Source of the DNA: Micavibrio sp. UBA6147
GTDB lineage: Bacteria > Pseudomonadota > Alphaproteobacteria > Micavibrionales > UBA1664
Direction of reading: 5' to 3'
Assembly: GCA_002423185.1 (NCBI GenBank)
Contig: DIUX01000006.1
Location: 62,235-126,234 of the forward strand
DNA length: 64,000 nucleotides
A program made the position numbers and the translations under genes. Below the pieces are notes generated by a model. The model did not search any database and had not been told where the DNA came from. It saw nothing but the letters and a program-made list of their open reading frames with translations. Position 1 is the first letter of the stretch, and every line of letters begins with the position of its first letter. Positions 36,653 to 45,048 of the stretch are shown piece by piece.

Positions 36653-36685
36653 AACGCCCCTTGGACGATATGCTCAAGGGGCGTT
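36653..36685 (-). terminator. terminator of the OmpW gene
   Basis: A perfect 11-bp stem (aacgccccttg 36653-36663 with caaggggcgtt 36675-36685) and 11-base loop, followed on the minus strand by a T-run. It lies between convergent genes. Confidence 0.9.
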
Positions 36686-36712
36686 CGGCTTTAATTTTGG
36701 CTTTAATGACGA

Positions 36713-37420
36713 TTAAAAACGATACGACAAACCGGCGCCGAGGATGATGGGGTCTAGGTTGACGTTGTCGGCGTCTAGGTGGGTGGCGCCGAGGTCTACG
36801 TCTACGTCGACATCCAGTTTGATGTATTTGACGTCGAGGTTTAGACCCCAATTATCGCTGAGCCAATAGTCAAAGCCTGCTTGAACGGCATAGCCGACGC
36901 CGCCATCGACTTTGAGATTGCTGAAACCTGGGCCGTCATTTTCACCGTAAAACAGGGAATAATTCAAGCCAGCGCCGATATAGGGGCTGAAGGCATTGTC
37001 GGGTGCGAAGTGGTATTGCAAGGTCAAGGTCGGGGGGAGAATCCATGCATCGCCAAGCTCCAACCCGCCAGCGGTTATGCCGTGTTCGGAGGTGGCGGCG
37101 ATTAATTCGGCGGCAATGTTTTTGGTGAAGAAATAAGACACGTCAAGTTCCGGCGTGACGAAATTGTCCACATCGGTTTTCAGGCCGTTTTGGGTCACCG
37201 AACCGTCTCCGTCCGCGATCACGTCAATGGCGCGAAGGCGGAACTGGAAACGATCCTTTGACAGCCAGTCTGTGCCGCTGCTGCGGACATCATTACGGGT
37301 ATAGTTTTGGGCATAGTTTTGGGTATCGTCTTGGGCGTTTGCTGTGCCCGTCAATGGCATGGATACAATCGCCAGCGTCAATGCCCCCAGCAAGGCTTGC
37401 TTTGATGACAGTTTTTTCAT
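36713..37420 (-). CDS. ompW: OmpW-family outer membrane protein
   Basis: This 235-residue protein has a signal peptide ending ANAQ and an eight-stranded barrel: FRLRAIDVIADGDGS at the first strand, LPPTLTLQYHF and FSPYIGAGLNYSLF in the middle, and a terminal ILGAGLSYRF. OmpW proteins form narrow hydrophobic channels, and in enterobacteria expression responds to oxygen through FNR. Here an FNR-type palindrome lies 73 bases ahead of the start. A DVDVDVD strand near the C-terminus is a short repeat. Confidence 0.93.
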   Translation of the reverse strand: MKKLSSKQALLGALTLAIVSMPLTGTANAQDDTQNYAQNYTRNDVRSSGTDWLSKDRFQFRLRAIDVIADGDGSVTQNGLKTDVDNFVTPELDVSYFFTKNIAAELIAATSEHGITAGGLELGDAWILPPTLTLQYHFAPDNAFSPYIGAGLNYSLFYGENDGPGFSNLKVDGGVGYAVQAGFDYWLSDNWGLNLDVKYIKLDVDVDVDLGATHLDADNVNLDPIILGAGLSYRF

Positions 37421-37492
37421 GGTTGATCCTCTTTCTTATTCGCAGAAGGTTTAATGCTGGATTCACATTAACGCGAAAAGACAGAGGCAAAA

Positions 37493-37506
37493 TTGACACA
37501 AATCAA
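37493..37506 (-). promoter_or_regulatory. FNR/FixK-type box upstream of ompW
   Basis: TTGACACAAATCAA matches TTGAT-N4-ATCAA with one base changed. It sits between the ccoS stop and ompW, centred about 80 bases before the ompW ATG. Confidence 0.7.
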
Positions 37507-37527
37507 TCCGGCGAATGAATTTGCTTT

Positions 37528-37692
37528 TTATTTCAGTTTTTTATCATCATCCAAATCGTCATCCAAAAGGATGCGGTTGGCGGCGCCGTCCATGTCGTCA
37601 TACTGGTTTGATTTTAACGCCCAAACAAACGCCAGCAAGCCGATGAGGCCAAGACAAAGCGCGACAGGGATGAGGTAGAGCAAAATATTCAT
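37528..37692 (-). CDS. ccoS: cbb3-oxidase maturation protein CcoS
   Basis: This 54-residue protein (MNILLYLIPVALCLGLIGLL, then FVWALKSNQYDDMDGAANRI) is CcoS/FixS. It has one membrane span, the FxWALKSxQYDDMDGxAxRIL signature, and an acidic tail. It is needed for cofactor insertion, probably copper, into the cbb3 oxidase. Its ATG overlaps the ccoI stop in ATGA, so translation is coupled. It is the last gene of the operon. Confidence 0.93.
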   Translation of the reverse strand: MNILLYLIPVALCLGLIGLLAFVWALKSNQYDDMDGAANRILLDDDLDDDKKLK

Positions 37693-39851
37693 GAGAACCA
37701 TTTTAGCCTGAAAGAATTGGCAATGACCAGCATGGATGAGCCGGACATCGCCAGCGCCGCAACCATTGGCGTCACAAGCCCCGCAAAGGCCAAGGGAATG
37801 GTCGTGATATTATAGATCAGCGCCAGAATAAAATTCACCTTCACCAAGGAACGCGCACGTTTCGCCGTTTCATGGGCAAAGGATACAGGCGCGAGGGACT
37901 CGCCCATAAAGATGATATCCGCAGCGTTTTGCGCCATGTCGATAGCGCTGCCCGGTGCCATTGACACATCCGCGCCCGACAATACCGGCGCATCGTTCAG
38001 CCCGTCCCCCACCATCATCACGTTATGGCCTTGCGCCTTGAGCCCCGACAAAACCGCATATTTATCAACGGGGGATTGGTCGGCGAAAACAGTTTTGATT
38101 CCGGCCTGCATCGCCACATCATCCGCCACGCTTTGGCGGTCGCCGGACAGCAAGATGGTGTTGATGCCCTTGGCTTCAAACGCTTGGATCGTTTGGCTGG
38201 CGTCTTGGCGGAGCGTATCTGCGAACCGAAATACCGCCGCGATTGTGTCATTCACGCTCAGGGCGATGAGAATATCGTGCGAAGCGCTTTGGTCTTTCGC
38301 TCCGCACCATTCAAGGCGGCCGAGTTTGAGGTGTTTTGCGCCGTACAGGGCGCTCATCCCCTGCCCTGCATGTTCCGTTACCTGTGTTAAAGGAACGGCC
38401 TCACCGTCATAGGCTTTGGTGAGGGCTTTGGAGAGTGGATGGGCGCTGTGGCTCGCGAGGGAGGCGGCTAGGCTCAGAGTCTCGGGGTCGTATTCGCCGA
38501 TCAAAACCGGATGCCCGATGGTGAGCGTGCCTGTTTTGTCGAATAAGGCTGTGTCGATCATCGCCAAGCGTTCCAGCGCGTCACCGGATTTAAGCAATAT
38601 GCCGCGCTTCATGAGCACCCCCGAGGCCAGAACCTGTACCACCGGAACCGCCAGCCCCAAGGCGCAGGGGCATGTGATGATTAAAACCGTGACGGCAATC
38701 ATCATCGCGTCTTGCCATGACGCGCCCCACATACCCCACCACAAAACAAAAGCCAATAATGCGAGTATATGGACAACGGGAGTGTAGAGTTTCGCGGCCT
38801 TGTCCGCCAGCCGGACATAGCGGGATTGGCCTTGTTCGGCCTGCTCAATCAAACGGACAATATCGGCGAGCAAGGAATTTTCCGCCGCCTTGGTAACGCG
38901 AATGGTTAAGGGCGCGGATTGGTTGATTGTGCCGGCATAAACCGCCTGCCCCGCCGCCACAGCACGCGGCATGGTTTCGCCGGTGACGAGGGAGGTGTCG
39001 ATCATGGAATCGCCCGTTTCCACAACACCGTCAACGGGGATTTTCTCGCCCGCGGCGACCATGACGACCATATCCTCGCGCACATCGCGGATCAAGATAC
39101 GCGCCGTTTTCGCGCCTTGTTTGACGGTTGCGAAGCCCGATAAGCTCTGCATCAAATCGGTTGCCGCGCTCTTGGCATTGCGCCGCGCGCGAAAATCGAG
39201 GTAGCGCCCGATCAGCAGGAAGAACATCAACATCACGGCGGAGTCGAAATAGACATGCTCGCCGTGGTTCACGAGTTCAAAAAGACTCATCCCCGTTGCA
39301 AGGATCAACCCGACCGATATGGGCACATCCATATTCGTGCCGCCGCCCTTGAGCGCCGCCCAAGCCGAACGAAAGAAAGGCCGCCCCGAAAACACCACCA
39401 CCGGCACAACAATCAACGCCGAAATCCAGTGCAGCAAGTCACGCGTGGCCAAGCCCATTGTTTCGGCATCGGTCGTCCATAACCCGACGGACAACAACAT
39501 AATATTGCCCATCGCAAATCCCGCCACACCAAGGCACAGGAGCAAGAAACGCTGTTCGTAATCCGCCGTGTTTTTTTCGGTGTCCGTGGCATAAGGGTGA
39601 ACGCCATAGCCCAGCGCGGCGATTTTACCCGCGAAATCATTGGCTTGATCGGGTGTGCCGTCCCACGTAACGCTCAGGCGCCCCGTTGAAAAATTCAACC
39701 GCGCATCCTTGACGGACGAAATCTTCAGCAATGTGGATTCAATTTTTTGGATACAGACCGCGCAATGAACGCCGCTTATCAACAAAGACAGCGTTTGATT
39801 CCCATCTGCATTGGGGCGAACCGTCGATTCATAGCCGTTTTCATTGCTCAT
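37689..39851 (-). CDS. ccoI: copper-exporting P1B ATPase CcoI for cbb3 assembly
   Basis: This 720-residue membrane ATPase delivers copper for cbb3 oxidase assembly. The N-terminal metal-binding domain has CAVC. The membrane metal site is CPCALGLAVPV. DKTGTLT, HP (SHSAHPLSK) and GDGLNDAPVL complete the P1B set. The ATG 39851 (MSNENGYES) overlaps the end of ccoH by 11 bases; longer in-frame extensions run through ccoH in another frame and are rejected. Part of ccoNOQPGHIS. Confidence 0.95.
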   Translation of the reverse strand: MSNENGYESTVRPNADGNQTLSLLISGVHCAVCIQKIESTLLKISSVKDARLNFSTGRLSVTWDGTPDQANDFAGKIAALGYGVHPYATDTEKNTADYEQRFLLLCLGVAGFAMGNIMLLSVGLWTTDAETMGLATRDLLHWISALIVVPVVVFSGRPFFRSAWAALKGGGTNMDVPISVGLILATGMSLFELVNHGEHVYFDSAVMLMFFLLIGRYLDFRARRNAKSAATDLMQSLSGFATVKQGAKTARILIRDVREDMVVMVAAGEKIPVDGVVETGDSMIDTSLVTGETMPRAVAAGQAVYAGTINQSAPLTIRVTKAAENSLLADIVRLIEQAEQGQSRYVRLADKAAKLYTPVVHILALLAFVLWWGMWGASWQDAMMIAVTVLIITCPCALGLAVPVVQVLASGVLMKRGILLKSGDALERLAMIDTALFDKTGTLTIGHPVLIGEYDPETLSLAASLASHSAHPLSKALTKAYDGEAVPLTQVTEHAGQGMSALYGAKHLKLGRLEWCGAKDQSASHDILIALSVNDTIAAVFRFADTLRQDASQTIQAFEAKGINTILLSGDRQSVADDVAMQAGIKTVFADQSPVDKYAVLSGLKAQGHNVMMVGDGLNDAPVLSGADVSMAPGSAIDMAQNAADIIFMGESLAPVSFAHETAKRARSLVKVNFILALIYNITTIPLAFAGLVTPMVAALAMSGSSMLVIANSFRLKWFS

Positions 39852-40077
39852 TATTTTTGCGCTTTTTGGCTTCGTTGATGATGTCGTTATAGCGCAAGCC
39901 CCGCTCATAGGCGTTTTCGGACACAACGCCGGTGTTGGTCGAGAGCGCCTTATAAACAAAAAACGCATCAACGCTGGCGACAACAGCGAAAAAGGCAATC
40001 AACGCCCAGAAAACAATACGCCCGTCTTTTTTCGATGATAGGGATGCGGGCGGGGTTGGGGTGGTTGGATCGGTCAT
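39841..40077 (-). CDS. ccoH: short CcoH/FixH-like protein
   Basis: This 78-residue protein has one span (IVFWALIAFFAVVASVDAFFVY) and then the FixH-type signature SENAYERGLRYNDIINEAKK. Classical FixH/CcoH continues with a periplasmic domain of roughly 80-100 more residues, which is missing here; a stop follows NNEQ. No reading frame in the downstream sequence resembles the missing domain, since ccoI begins there. It starts on a TAATG overlap with the ccoG stop. Either a natural short form or a reduced gene. Confidence 0.85.
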   Translation of the reverse strand: MTDPTTPTPPASLSSKKDGRIVFWALIAFFAVVASVDAFFVYKALSTNTGVVSENAYERGLRYNDIINEAKKRKNNEQ

Positions 40078-41492
40078 TATCCATGCGGCCTTTCACTGAT
40101 GAACATTGTTTTTTGTTCGGTTTTTGCGCCTGTTTCAAGGTCTTCGATCATCAAGGTGATGTCTTTGGGCGCTTGCGGGTCTATCGGGGCGTGAACAAAC
40201 ACCTTGAATTGCCCGACACTATTGGCCTTGACGGTGATCCGATCGGCGGCGACGTCGCCGGCGGTATTCAAGGTTATATGCGCGTTTTCAAGACCGGATA
40301 CGCTGAGGCTATAGGCGCGCGGCTCATGCGTTTTGTTGAGGATTTTGATGTTATACCCGTTACGAATATTGCCATCCGATAATTGAACAAAGAGCGGGTT
40401 GCGGTCGTGAAGGACATTCAAATCCAGCACGGAACGGGCGGCGAAGGCATAGGCCATCAAACCGCCGACAAGGCATAAAACCGCGATATAATACACGGTG
40501 CGCGGGCGGATCAATTTTATGGGGGTTAAGGGCTCGCCCTTGACTTTTTCATCCAAGCGGCGCTCGGTATCATAGCGGATGAGGCCTTTGGGAAGGTCAA
40601 TCTTGGTCATGACCTCGTCACAGGCATCAATGCACAGGCCACAAGCGATACATTCCATTTGCAAACCGTCGCGGATATCAATCCCCATCGGGCAGACCTG
40701 AACACAGGCCGTGCAATCAATACAGTGACCGCGATTATCCCATGGCTCTCCCTTTTTATGGTGGCCGCGCGGTTCGCCGCGCTGAGGGTCGTACCCGATG
40801 ACCAATGTGTCCTTACCAAACATCGCGGATTGAAACCGCGCATAAGGACACATGAAGGTGCAGACCTGTTCCCGCGCAAAGCCCGCCATTAAATATGTCA
40901 TGAACGTCAGGCCGCCAACAAAGCCGAGAACGGTCGGTGACACGTCAAAGTTCAAGAAACTGCGCACCAATGTCGGGGCATCGTTGAAATACAGAACAAA
41001 AGACCCCGCTGTACACCACGCGATGACAAGCCAGATGACGTGGGTGATGGACAGTTTGATAAATTTTTCCGCCGTCCAAGGCCCTTCACTCAGTTTTTTG
41101 CGTTTTGTGCGGTCGCCTTGCACCAAGCGTTCAACCCACACAAACAAATCCGTCCAGACCGTTTGGAAACACAAATATCCGCACCACACACGACCGAAGA
41201 GCGAGGTCGCAAAGAACAACCCAATCGCCGCCACAATCAAAACGCCGGTGAGGATATACACCTCTTGCGGCCAGATTTCGAGGCCGAACCAATAGCCCCG
41301 CCCATGCGCAAGGTCGATCAATACGGCTTGATCCGGCACATAGGGGCCGCGATCCCAGCGAATGAAGGGAACAAGGTAATAGATCGCGAGGCATACCACC
41401 ATCGCGATCCATTTTAGAGTACGGAATGTTCCCGACACCCGTTTGGGGTAGATGCGTTCCTGCTTTTTAAAAAGCTGGATGTCATTGCTCAT
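40077..41492 (-). CDS. ccoG: CcoG/FixG membrane ferredoxin-like protein
   Basis: This 471-residue membrane protein assists cbb3 oxidase assembly, acting in copper reduction in better-studied bacteria. Five spans occur in the N-terminal part (after YLVPFIRWDRGPYVPDQAVL) and near 340. Two [4Fe-4S] motifs follow, CIDCTACVQVCP and CIACGLCIDACDEV. The C-terminal periplasmic part is an Ig-like domain. The ATG overlaps the ccoP stop by 11 bases. Confidence 0.95.
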   Translation of the reverse strand: MSNDIQLFKKQERIYPKRVSGTFRTLKWIAMVVCLAIYYLVPFIRWDRGPYVPDQAVLIDLAHGRGYWFGLEIWPQEVYILTGVLIVAAIGLFFATSLFGRVWCGYLCFQTVWTDLFVWVERLVQGDRTKRKKLSEGPWTAEKFIKLSITHVIWLVIAWCTAGSFVLYFNDAPTLVRSFLNFDVSPTVLGFVGGLTFMTYLMAGFAREQVCTFMCPYARFQSAMFGKDTLVIGYDPQRGEPRGHHKKGEPWDNRGHCIDCTACVQVCPMGIDIRDGLQMECIACGLCIDACDEVMTKIDLPKGLIRYDTERRLDEKVKGEPLTPIKLIRPRTVYYIAVLCLVGGLMAYAFAARSVLDLNVLHDRNPLFVQLSDGNIRNGYNIKILNKTHEPRAYSLSVSGLENAHITLNTAGDVAADRITVKANSVGQFKVFVHAPIDPQAPKDITLMIEDLETGAKTEQKTMFISERPHG

Positions 41493-42480
41493 GCCCTATC
41501 TCCTCAGGGGTTTCGGTCGGCGTGTCGGGGGCAGTGTTACTGTCCGCATCTGTTTCGGTCGGGGCTATAACCGGTTCAGGAGTCACTTCATTGGCTTCGC
41601 CGCCGCCGAGTTGGTGGACATAGATGGCGAGCTGACGGAGCGTATTGTCATCCAGCCTTGCCTTCCATGCCGGCATGACGCCGGCGCGGGCGTTATACAC
41701 GGTTTCGAAAACTTCTGCGCGCGTGCCGCCATAGAGCCAGATTTTGTCGGTCAGGTTCGGGGCGCCAAAATCGCGCATGCCTTTGCCATCGGCGCCGTGA
41801 CAGGAGGCACAGTTTTCTTGGAATATCGTATAGCCAGCCCCTGTATTCACCTCTGTGTCAGCCGCGCCGCCATCTTGCGGCAAGTTCAAAACATAATCGA
41901 CAACCTGTTCGATCTCTTTGCGTTTCAACAACCCGTCTTTGCCGAAGGCCGGCATTTGCGATTGGCGCGTGTCATAGTCGTTCTGCACCCGAATACCGTG
42001 TTGCAATGTCGTGTAAATATCGTCCACACGCCCGCCCCACAGCCAGTCGTCATCATTGAGGTTGGGATAGGCTTTGCCGCCTTCCGCGCCGCTTCCGTGG
42101 CATTGGGCGCAGTTTTCCTTGAACGCCGCCGCACCGCCCGCATTGGCAAACGCATAAAGGGCGGGGTCCTTGAGGATTTCGTCAAACGACGATTTTTCAA
42201 AATTCTCGATATAGGCTTGTTGCCGCAAGAGGATTTCGTCTTGCGAAGCCTTGAGTTCTTTATACTGGGTATAGCCTAACGTTCCCTTTGTCGCGCCCCC
42301 CGGAACAGGCCATGCCGGATAGGCCACAAAATACCAAAACGACCACACACAGCACGCAATGAACACCCAAACCCACCAGCGCGGCAGCGGATTGTTGAGT
42401 TCTTTCAGGCCGTCCCATTCATGCCCTGTGGTTTCGACACCGGAAAGGTCATCAATGTCTTTTTTACGATCATCACTCAT
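41482..42480 (-). CDS. ccoP: cbb3 oxidase diheme subunit CcoP
   Basis: This 332-residue membrane-anchored cytochrome c passes electrons to CcoNO. One span (RWWVWVFIACCVWSFWYFVAYPAWP) follows a cytoplasmic start. Two heme c sites are CAQCH and CASCH, with axial Met residues in MPAFG and MPAWK. The start shares a base with the ccoQ stop (TAATG). The C-terminal tail is Thr/Glu/Pro-rich and longer than usual. Confidence 0.96.
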   Translation of the reverse strand: MSDDRKKDIDDLSGVETTGHEWDGLKELNNPLPRWWVWVFIACCVWSFWYFVAYPAWPVPGGATKGTLGYTQYKELKASQDEILLRQQAYIENFEKSSFDEILKDPALYAFANAGGAAAFKENCAQCHGSGAEGGKAYPNLNDDDWLWGGRVDDIYTTLQHGIRVQNDYDTRQSQMPAFGKDGLLKRKEIEQVVDYVLNLPQDGGAADTEVNTGAGYTIFQENCASCHGADGKGMRDFGAPNLTDKIWLYGGTRAEVFETVYNARAGVMPAWKARLDDNTLRQLAIYVHQLGGGEANEVTPEPVIAPTETDADSNTAPDTPTETPEEIGHEQ

Positions 42481-42632
42481 TATTTATCATCCTCTAGGGG
42501 TATATTGCCGTGTTGCTTCATACGCTGCTTCATACTTGGGCGGTACAGCCACACCAAAAGCCCGACAAAGAACACGAAGAAAATCAGCAATCCGGCTAGG
42601 CCAAATCCTGCACTGGCGAATATCTCTTTCAT
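42480..42632 (-). CDS. ccoQ: cbb3 oxidase small subunit CcoQ
   Basis: A 50-residue single-span protein (MKEIFASAGFGLAGLLIFFV at the N-terminus, YRPSMKQ after the span) between ccoO and ccoP, the normal place of ccoQ. It stabilises the oxidase complex. It starts on a TAATG overlap with ccoO and ends on one with ccoP. Confidence 0.92.
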   Translation of the reverse strand: MKEIFASAGFGLAGLLIFFVFFVGLLVWLYRPSMKQRMKQHGNIPLEDDK

Positions 42633-43393
42633 TATTTTTGCGCTTCCTTTGCATTCATTTCGGCCTCGATCTGTTTTGTCGCCTCAAAATCAACCATCGT
42701 GCCAAGCACTTGCAAATAAGCAATCAAGGCATCCATCTCTGAGATCAACTTGGGTTGACCATCGAAATCGCGCGCGGCAACGGCCTCGCCATAGCGTGCG
42801 GTCAGGCCGCTGATGTCCGTCACCGCCTCGCCTGTGGCTTGTCTGATCGCGTCTTTTTCGGCGTTTGCGATCATCTCGTCTGTGTATGGCACGCCGACCA
42901 TTCTCAAGGCCTTGAGGTGGTCGTCAAGATCATGCAGCTTGGCGCCTTTTTTCATTAAAAACCCATAGGACGGCATGATCGATTCCGGCACGACCGAACG
43001 CGGGTCCATCATGTGCGCCACGTGCCATTCATCGGAATATTTCTTGCCCACGCGCGCAAGGTCTGGGCCGGTGCGTTTTGACCCCCATTGGAACGGGTGG
43101 TCGTACATGCTCTCGGCCGCCAGTGAATAATGGCCGTAACGGGCGACTTCATCACGCAGGGGGCGGATTTGCTGGGAATGGCAATTATAGCATCCTTCGC
43201 GCAGGTAAATGTTATATCCCGCGAGTTCCAGCGGGGTGTAAGGGCGCACCCCTTCCACACGCTCGATCACCGTTTCGGCACGGAACAAGGGGATAATCTC
43301 GACAATGCCGCCGATCAACACGACCACAATAATCGCGATCAGCAGGACAACTGAATTCTTCTCTAAAAATTCATGCTTTTTCAAAGGGTTCAT
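42632..43393 (-). CDS. ccoO: cbb3 oxidase monoheme subunit CcoO
   Basis: This 253-residue membrane-anchored cytochrome c is core subunit II of the oxidase. One N-terminal span (VVLLIAIIVVVLIGGIVEI) is followed by the heme site CYNCHS and the family signature SMYDHPFQWGSKRTGPDLARVG (split here by position, about 100-121). A distal Met is in MPSYGFLM. The gene lies 30 bases after ccoN. Confidence 0.96.
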   Translation of the reverse strand: MNPLKKHEFLEKNSVVLLIAIIVVVLIGGIVEIIPLFRAETVIERVEGVRPYTPLELAGYNIYLREGCYNCHSQQIRPLRDEVARYGHYSLAAESMYDHPFQWGSKRTGPDLARVGKKYSDEWHVAHMMDPRSVVPESIMPSYGFLMKKGAKLHDLDDHLKALRMVGVPYTDEMIANAEKDAIRQATGEAVTDISGLTARYGEAVAARDFDGQPKLISEMDALIAYLQVLGTMVDFEATKQIEAEMNAKEAQK

Positions 43394-43423
43394 AGCGTTT
43401 CTTTCTTAACTGTCTTATCCTGC

Positions 43424-44878
43424 TTATTGCGCCGTGACGGGGAGTCTGGGGTTGCCGTCTTTGTCGAATTCACCGACCGCTACATCGCCCTTGATCGTGC
43501 GATAGAAGTTGTAGCACATGATCAATGAGCCGCTGAGGTAGAGCAACCCGCCCAAGGCACGGATAATGTAATATGGGTGCATGGCGGCAACGGTTTCCAC
43601 GAAGGAATAGGTCAAGAAGCCAAGCTCGTTATACGAACGCCACATCAGGCCTTGCATAATCCCCGACACCCACATGGCGGTGATGTACAGGACAATCCCC
43701 AATGTCGCGATCCACAGGTGAAGGCTCACCAATTTCAAGGAATAGACTTCTTCGCGATTCCACAGTTTCGGCACCAAGTAATACAAGCATCCGAAGGTGA
43801 TGAACCCAACCCAGCCCAGCGCGCCGGAGTGAACATGCCCGATTGTCCAGTCCGTGTAGTGCGACAGCGCATTGACGGCGCGAATGGACATGAGGGGGCC
43901 TTCAAAGGTGCTCATCCCGTAAAAGGCGAGTGACACGATCATGAATTGCAAGACCGGATCCTTGCGCAGCTTGTGCCACGCGCCGGACAGGGTCATCATC
44001 CCGTTAATCATACCACCCCAGCTCGGCATCCACAGCATGATGGAAAAGGTCATGCCGAGGGTCTGCGCCCAATCGGGCAGCGCGGTATAATGCAAATGGT
44101 GCGGCCCCGCCCAGATATAGATAAAAATCAACGACCAAAAATGGACGATCGACAGGCGGTAGGAATAGACCGGACGCTCCGCCCGTTTCGGCACGAAATA
44201 ATACATCATGCCCAAAAATCCGGCGGTCAGGAAAAACCCCACGGCATTATGCCCGTACCACCATTGGATCATCGCGCTTTGCACGCCTGCGGGGACGGAA
44301 TAGCTCTTGGCAGACAGAAAATCGACCGGAATATGAAGGTTGTTGCCGATATGCAAAACCGCCACGGTGATGATAAAGGCAAGAAAGAACCAGTTCGCGA
44401 CATACAAATGCGGTTCTTTACGCTTGACGATGGTCATCATGAACACGACCAGATAGGCCACCCACACGATGGTCAACCAAAGATCGGCATACCATTCGGG
44501 TTCGGCATATTCCTTGGCCTGTGTGACGCCGAAGACATAGCCCAGCCCCGCCATAACGATAAAGGCCTGATAGCCCCAGAAGGTGAAGCTGGAGAGCTTA
44601 TCCCCCCAAAGCCGCACATGGCATGTGCGCTGAACAACATAGTAGCTTGTGGCAAACAGGGCATTGCCGCCAAACGCGAAAATCACCGCCGATGTATGCA
44701 GCGGGCGCAAGCGACCGAAGGTCAGGTACGGCTCAATATTCAGTACCGGAAACGCCATTTGCAGCGCAATCAAAAGCCCCACCAACATGCCGACCACACC
44801 CCAAAAACACGTGGCAAGCGTGAAATAGCGTGCGATGTCGTAATTATAGTCCGGTGCGTCACGTTCTGAGGCTGTCAT
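43424..44878 (-). CDS. ccoN: cbb3 oxidase catalytic subunit CcoN
   Basis: This 484-residue, 12-span subunit binds heme b and the heme b3-CuB centre that reduces oxygen at high affinity. Conserved histidines lie in RPLHTSAVIFAFGG, WWYGHNAVGF, WAGPHHLHYTALPDW and GHVHSGALGW. ATG 44878 is preferred because AGGA lies eight bases before it; a further ATG at 44908 is in frame and adds ten polar residues. It heads the leftward operon, and an FNR-type box lies about 117 bases upstream. Confidence 0.96.
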   Translation of the reverse strand: MTASERDAPDYNYDIARYFTLATCFWGVVGMLVGLLIALQMAFPVLNIEPYLTFGRLRPLHTSAVIFAFGGNALFATSYYVVQRTCHVRLWGDKLSSFTFWGYQAFIVMAGLGYVFGVTQAKEYAEPEWYADLWLTIVWVAYLVVFMMTIVKRKEPHLYVANWFFLAFIITVAVLHIGNNLHIPVDFLSAKSYSVPAGVQSAMIQWWYGHNAVGFFLTAGFLGMMYYFVPKRAERPVYSYRLSIVHFWSLIFIYIWAGPHHLHYTALPDWAQTLGMTFSIMLWMPSWGGMINGMMTLSGAWHKLRKDPVLQFMIVSLAFYGMSTFEGPLMSIRAVNALSHYTDWTIGHVHSGALGWVGFITFGCLYYLVPKLWNREEVYSLKLVSLHLWIATLGIVLYITAMWVSGIMQGLMWRSYNELGFLTYSFVETVAAMHPYYIIRALGGLLYLSGSLIMCYNFYRTIKGDVAVGEFDKDGNPRLPVTAQ

Positions 44879-44994
44879 ATTCTTGTCCTGTCGTTTCCGA
44901 TTGCTCATCGCGGACTTGCCTGCCGAAAAGGCGAGAGTGCCGCTGGATTTATTTTTCTGCCGTGCTATTATCCGCGGCGTGGCAATCCCTTACC

Positions 44995-45008
44995 TTGACT
45001 AATGTCAA
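44995..45008. promoter_or_regulatory. FNR/FixK-type box between ccoN and crp/fnr genes
   Basis: TTGACTAATGTCAA is a perfect inverted repeat (TTGAC-N4-GTCAA) in the divergent ccoN/regulator promoter, close to the FNR consensus. It is centred about 47 bases ahead of the regulator ATG, so repression or autoregulation is possible, with activation toward ccoN. Confidence 0.82.
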
Positions 45009-45048
45009 TTCAATGCCCGCAACCGTATTTTTTTAGGCTTCAAACGCA

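Noticed and set aside
39841..39998. Frameshift joining ccoH to a lost FixH domain
   Set aside because: The alternative frame here runs as an extension of ccoI and shows no FixH-like sequence.
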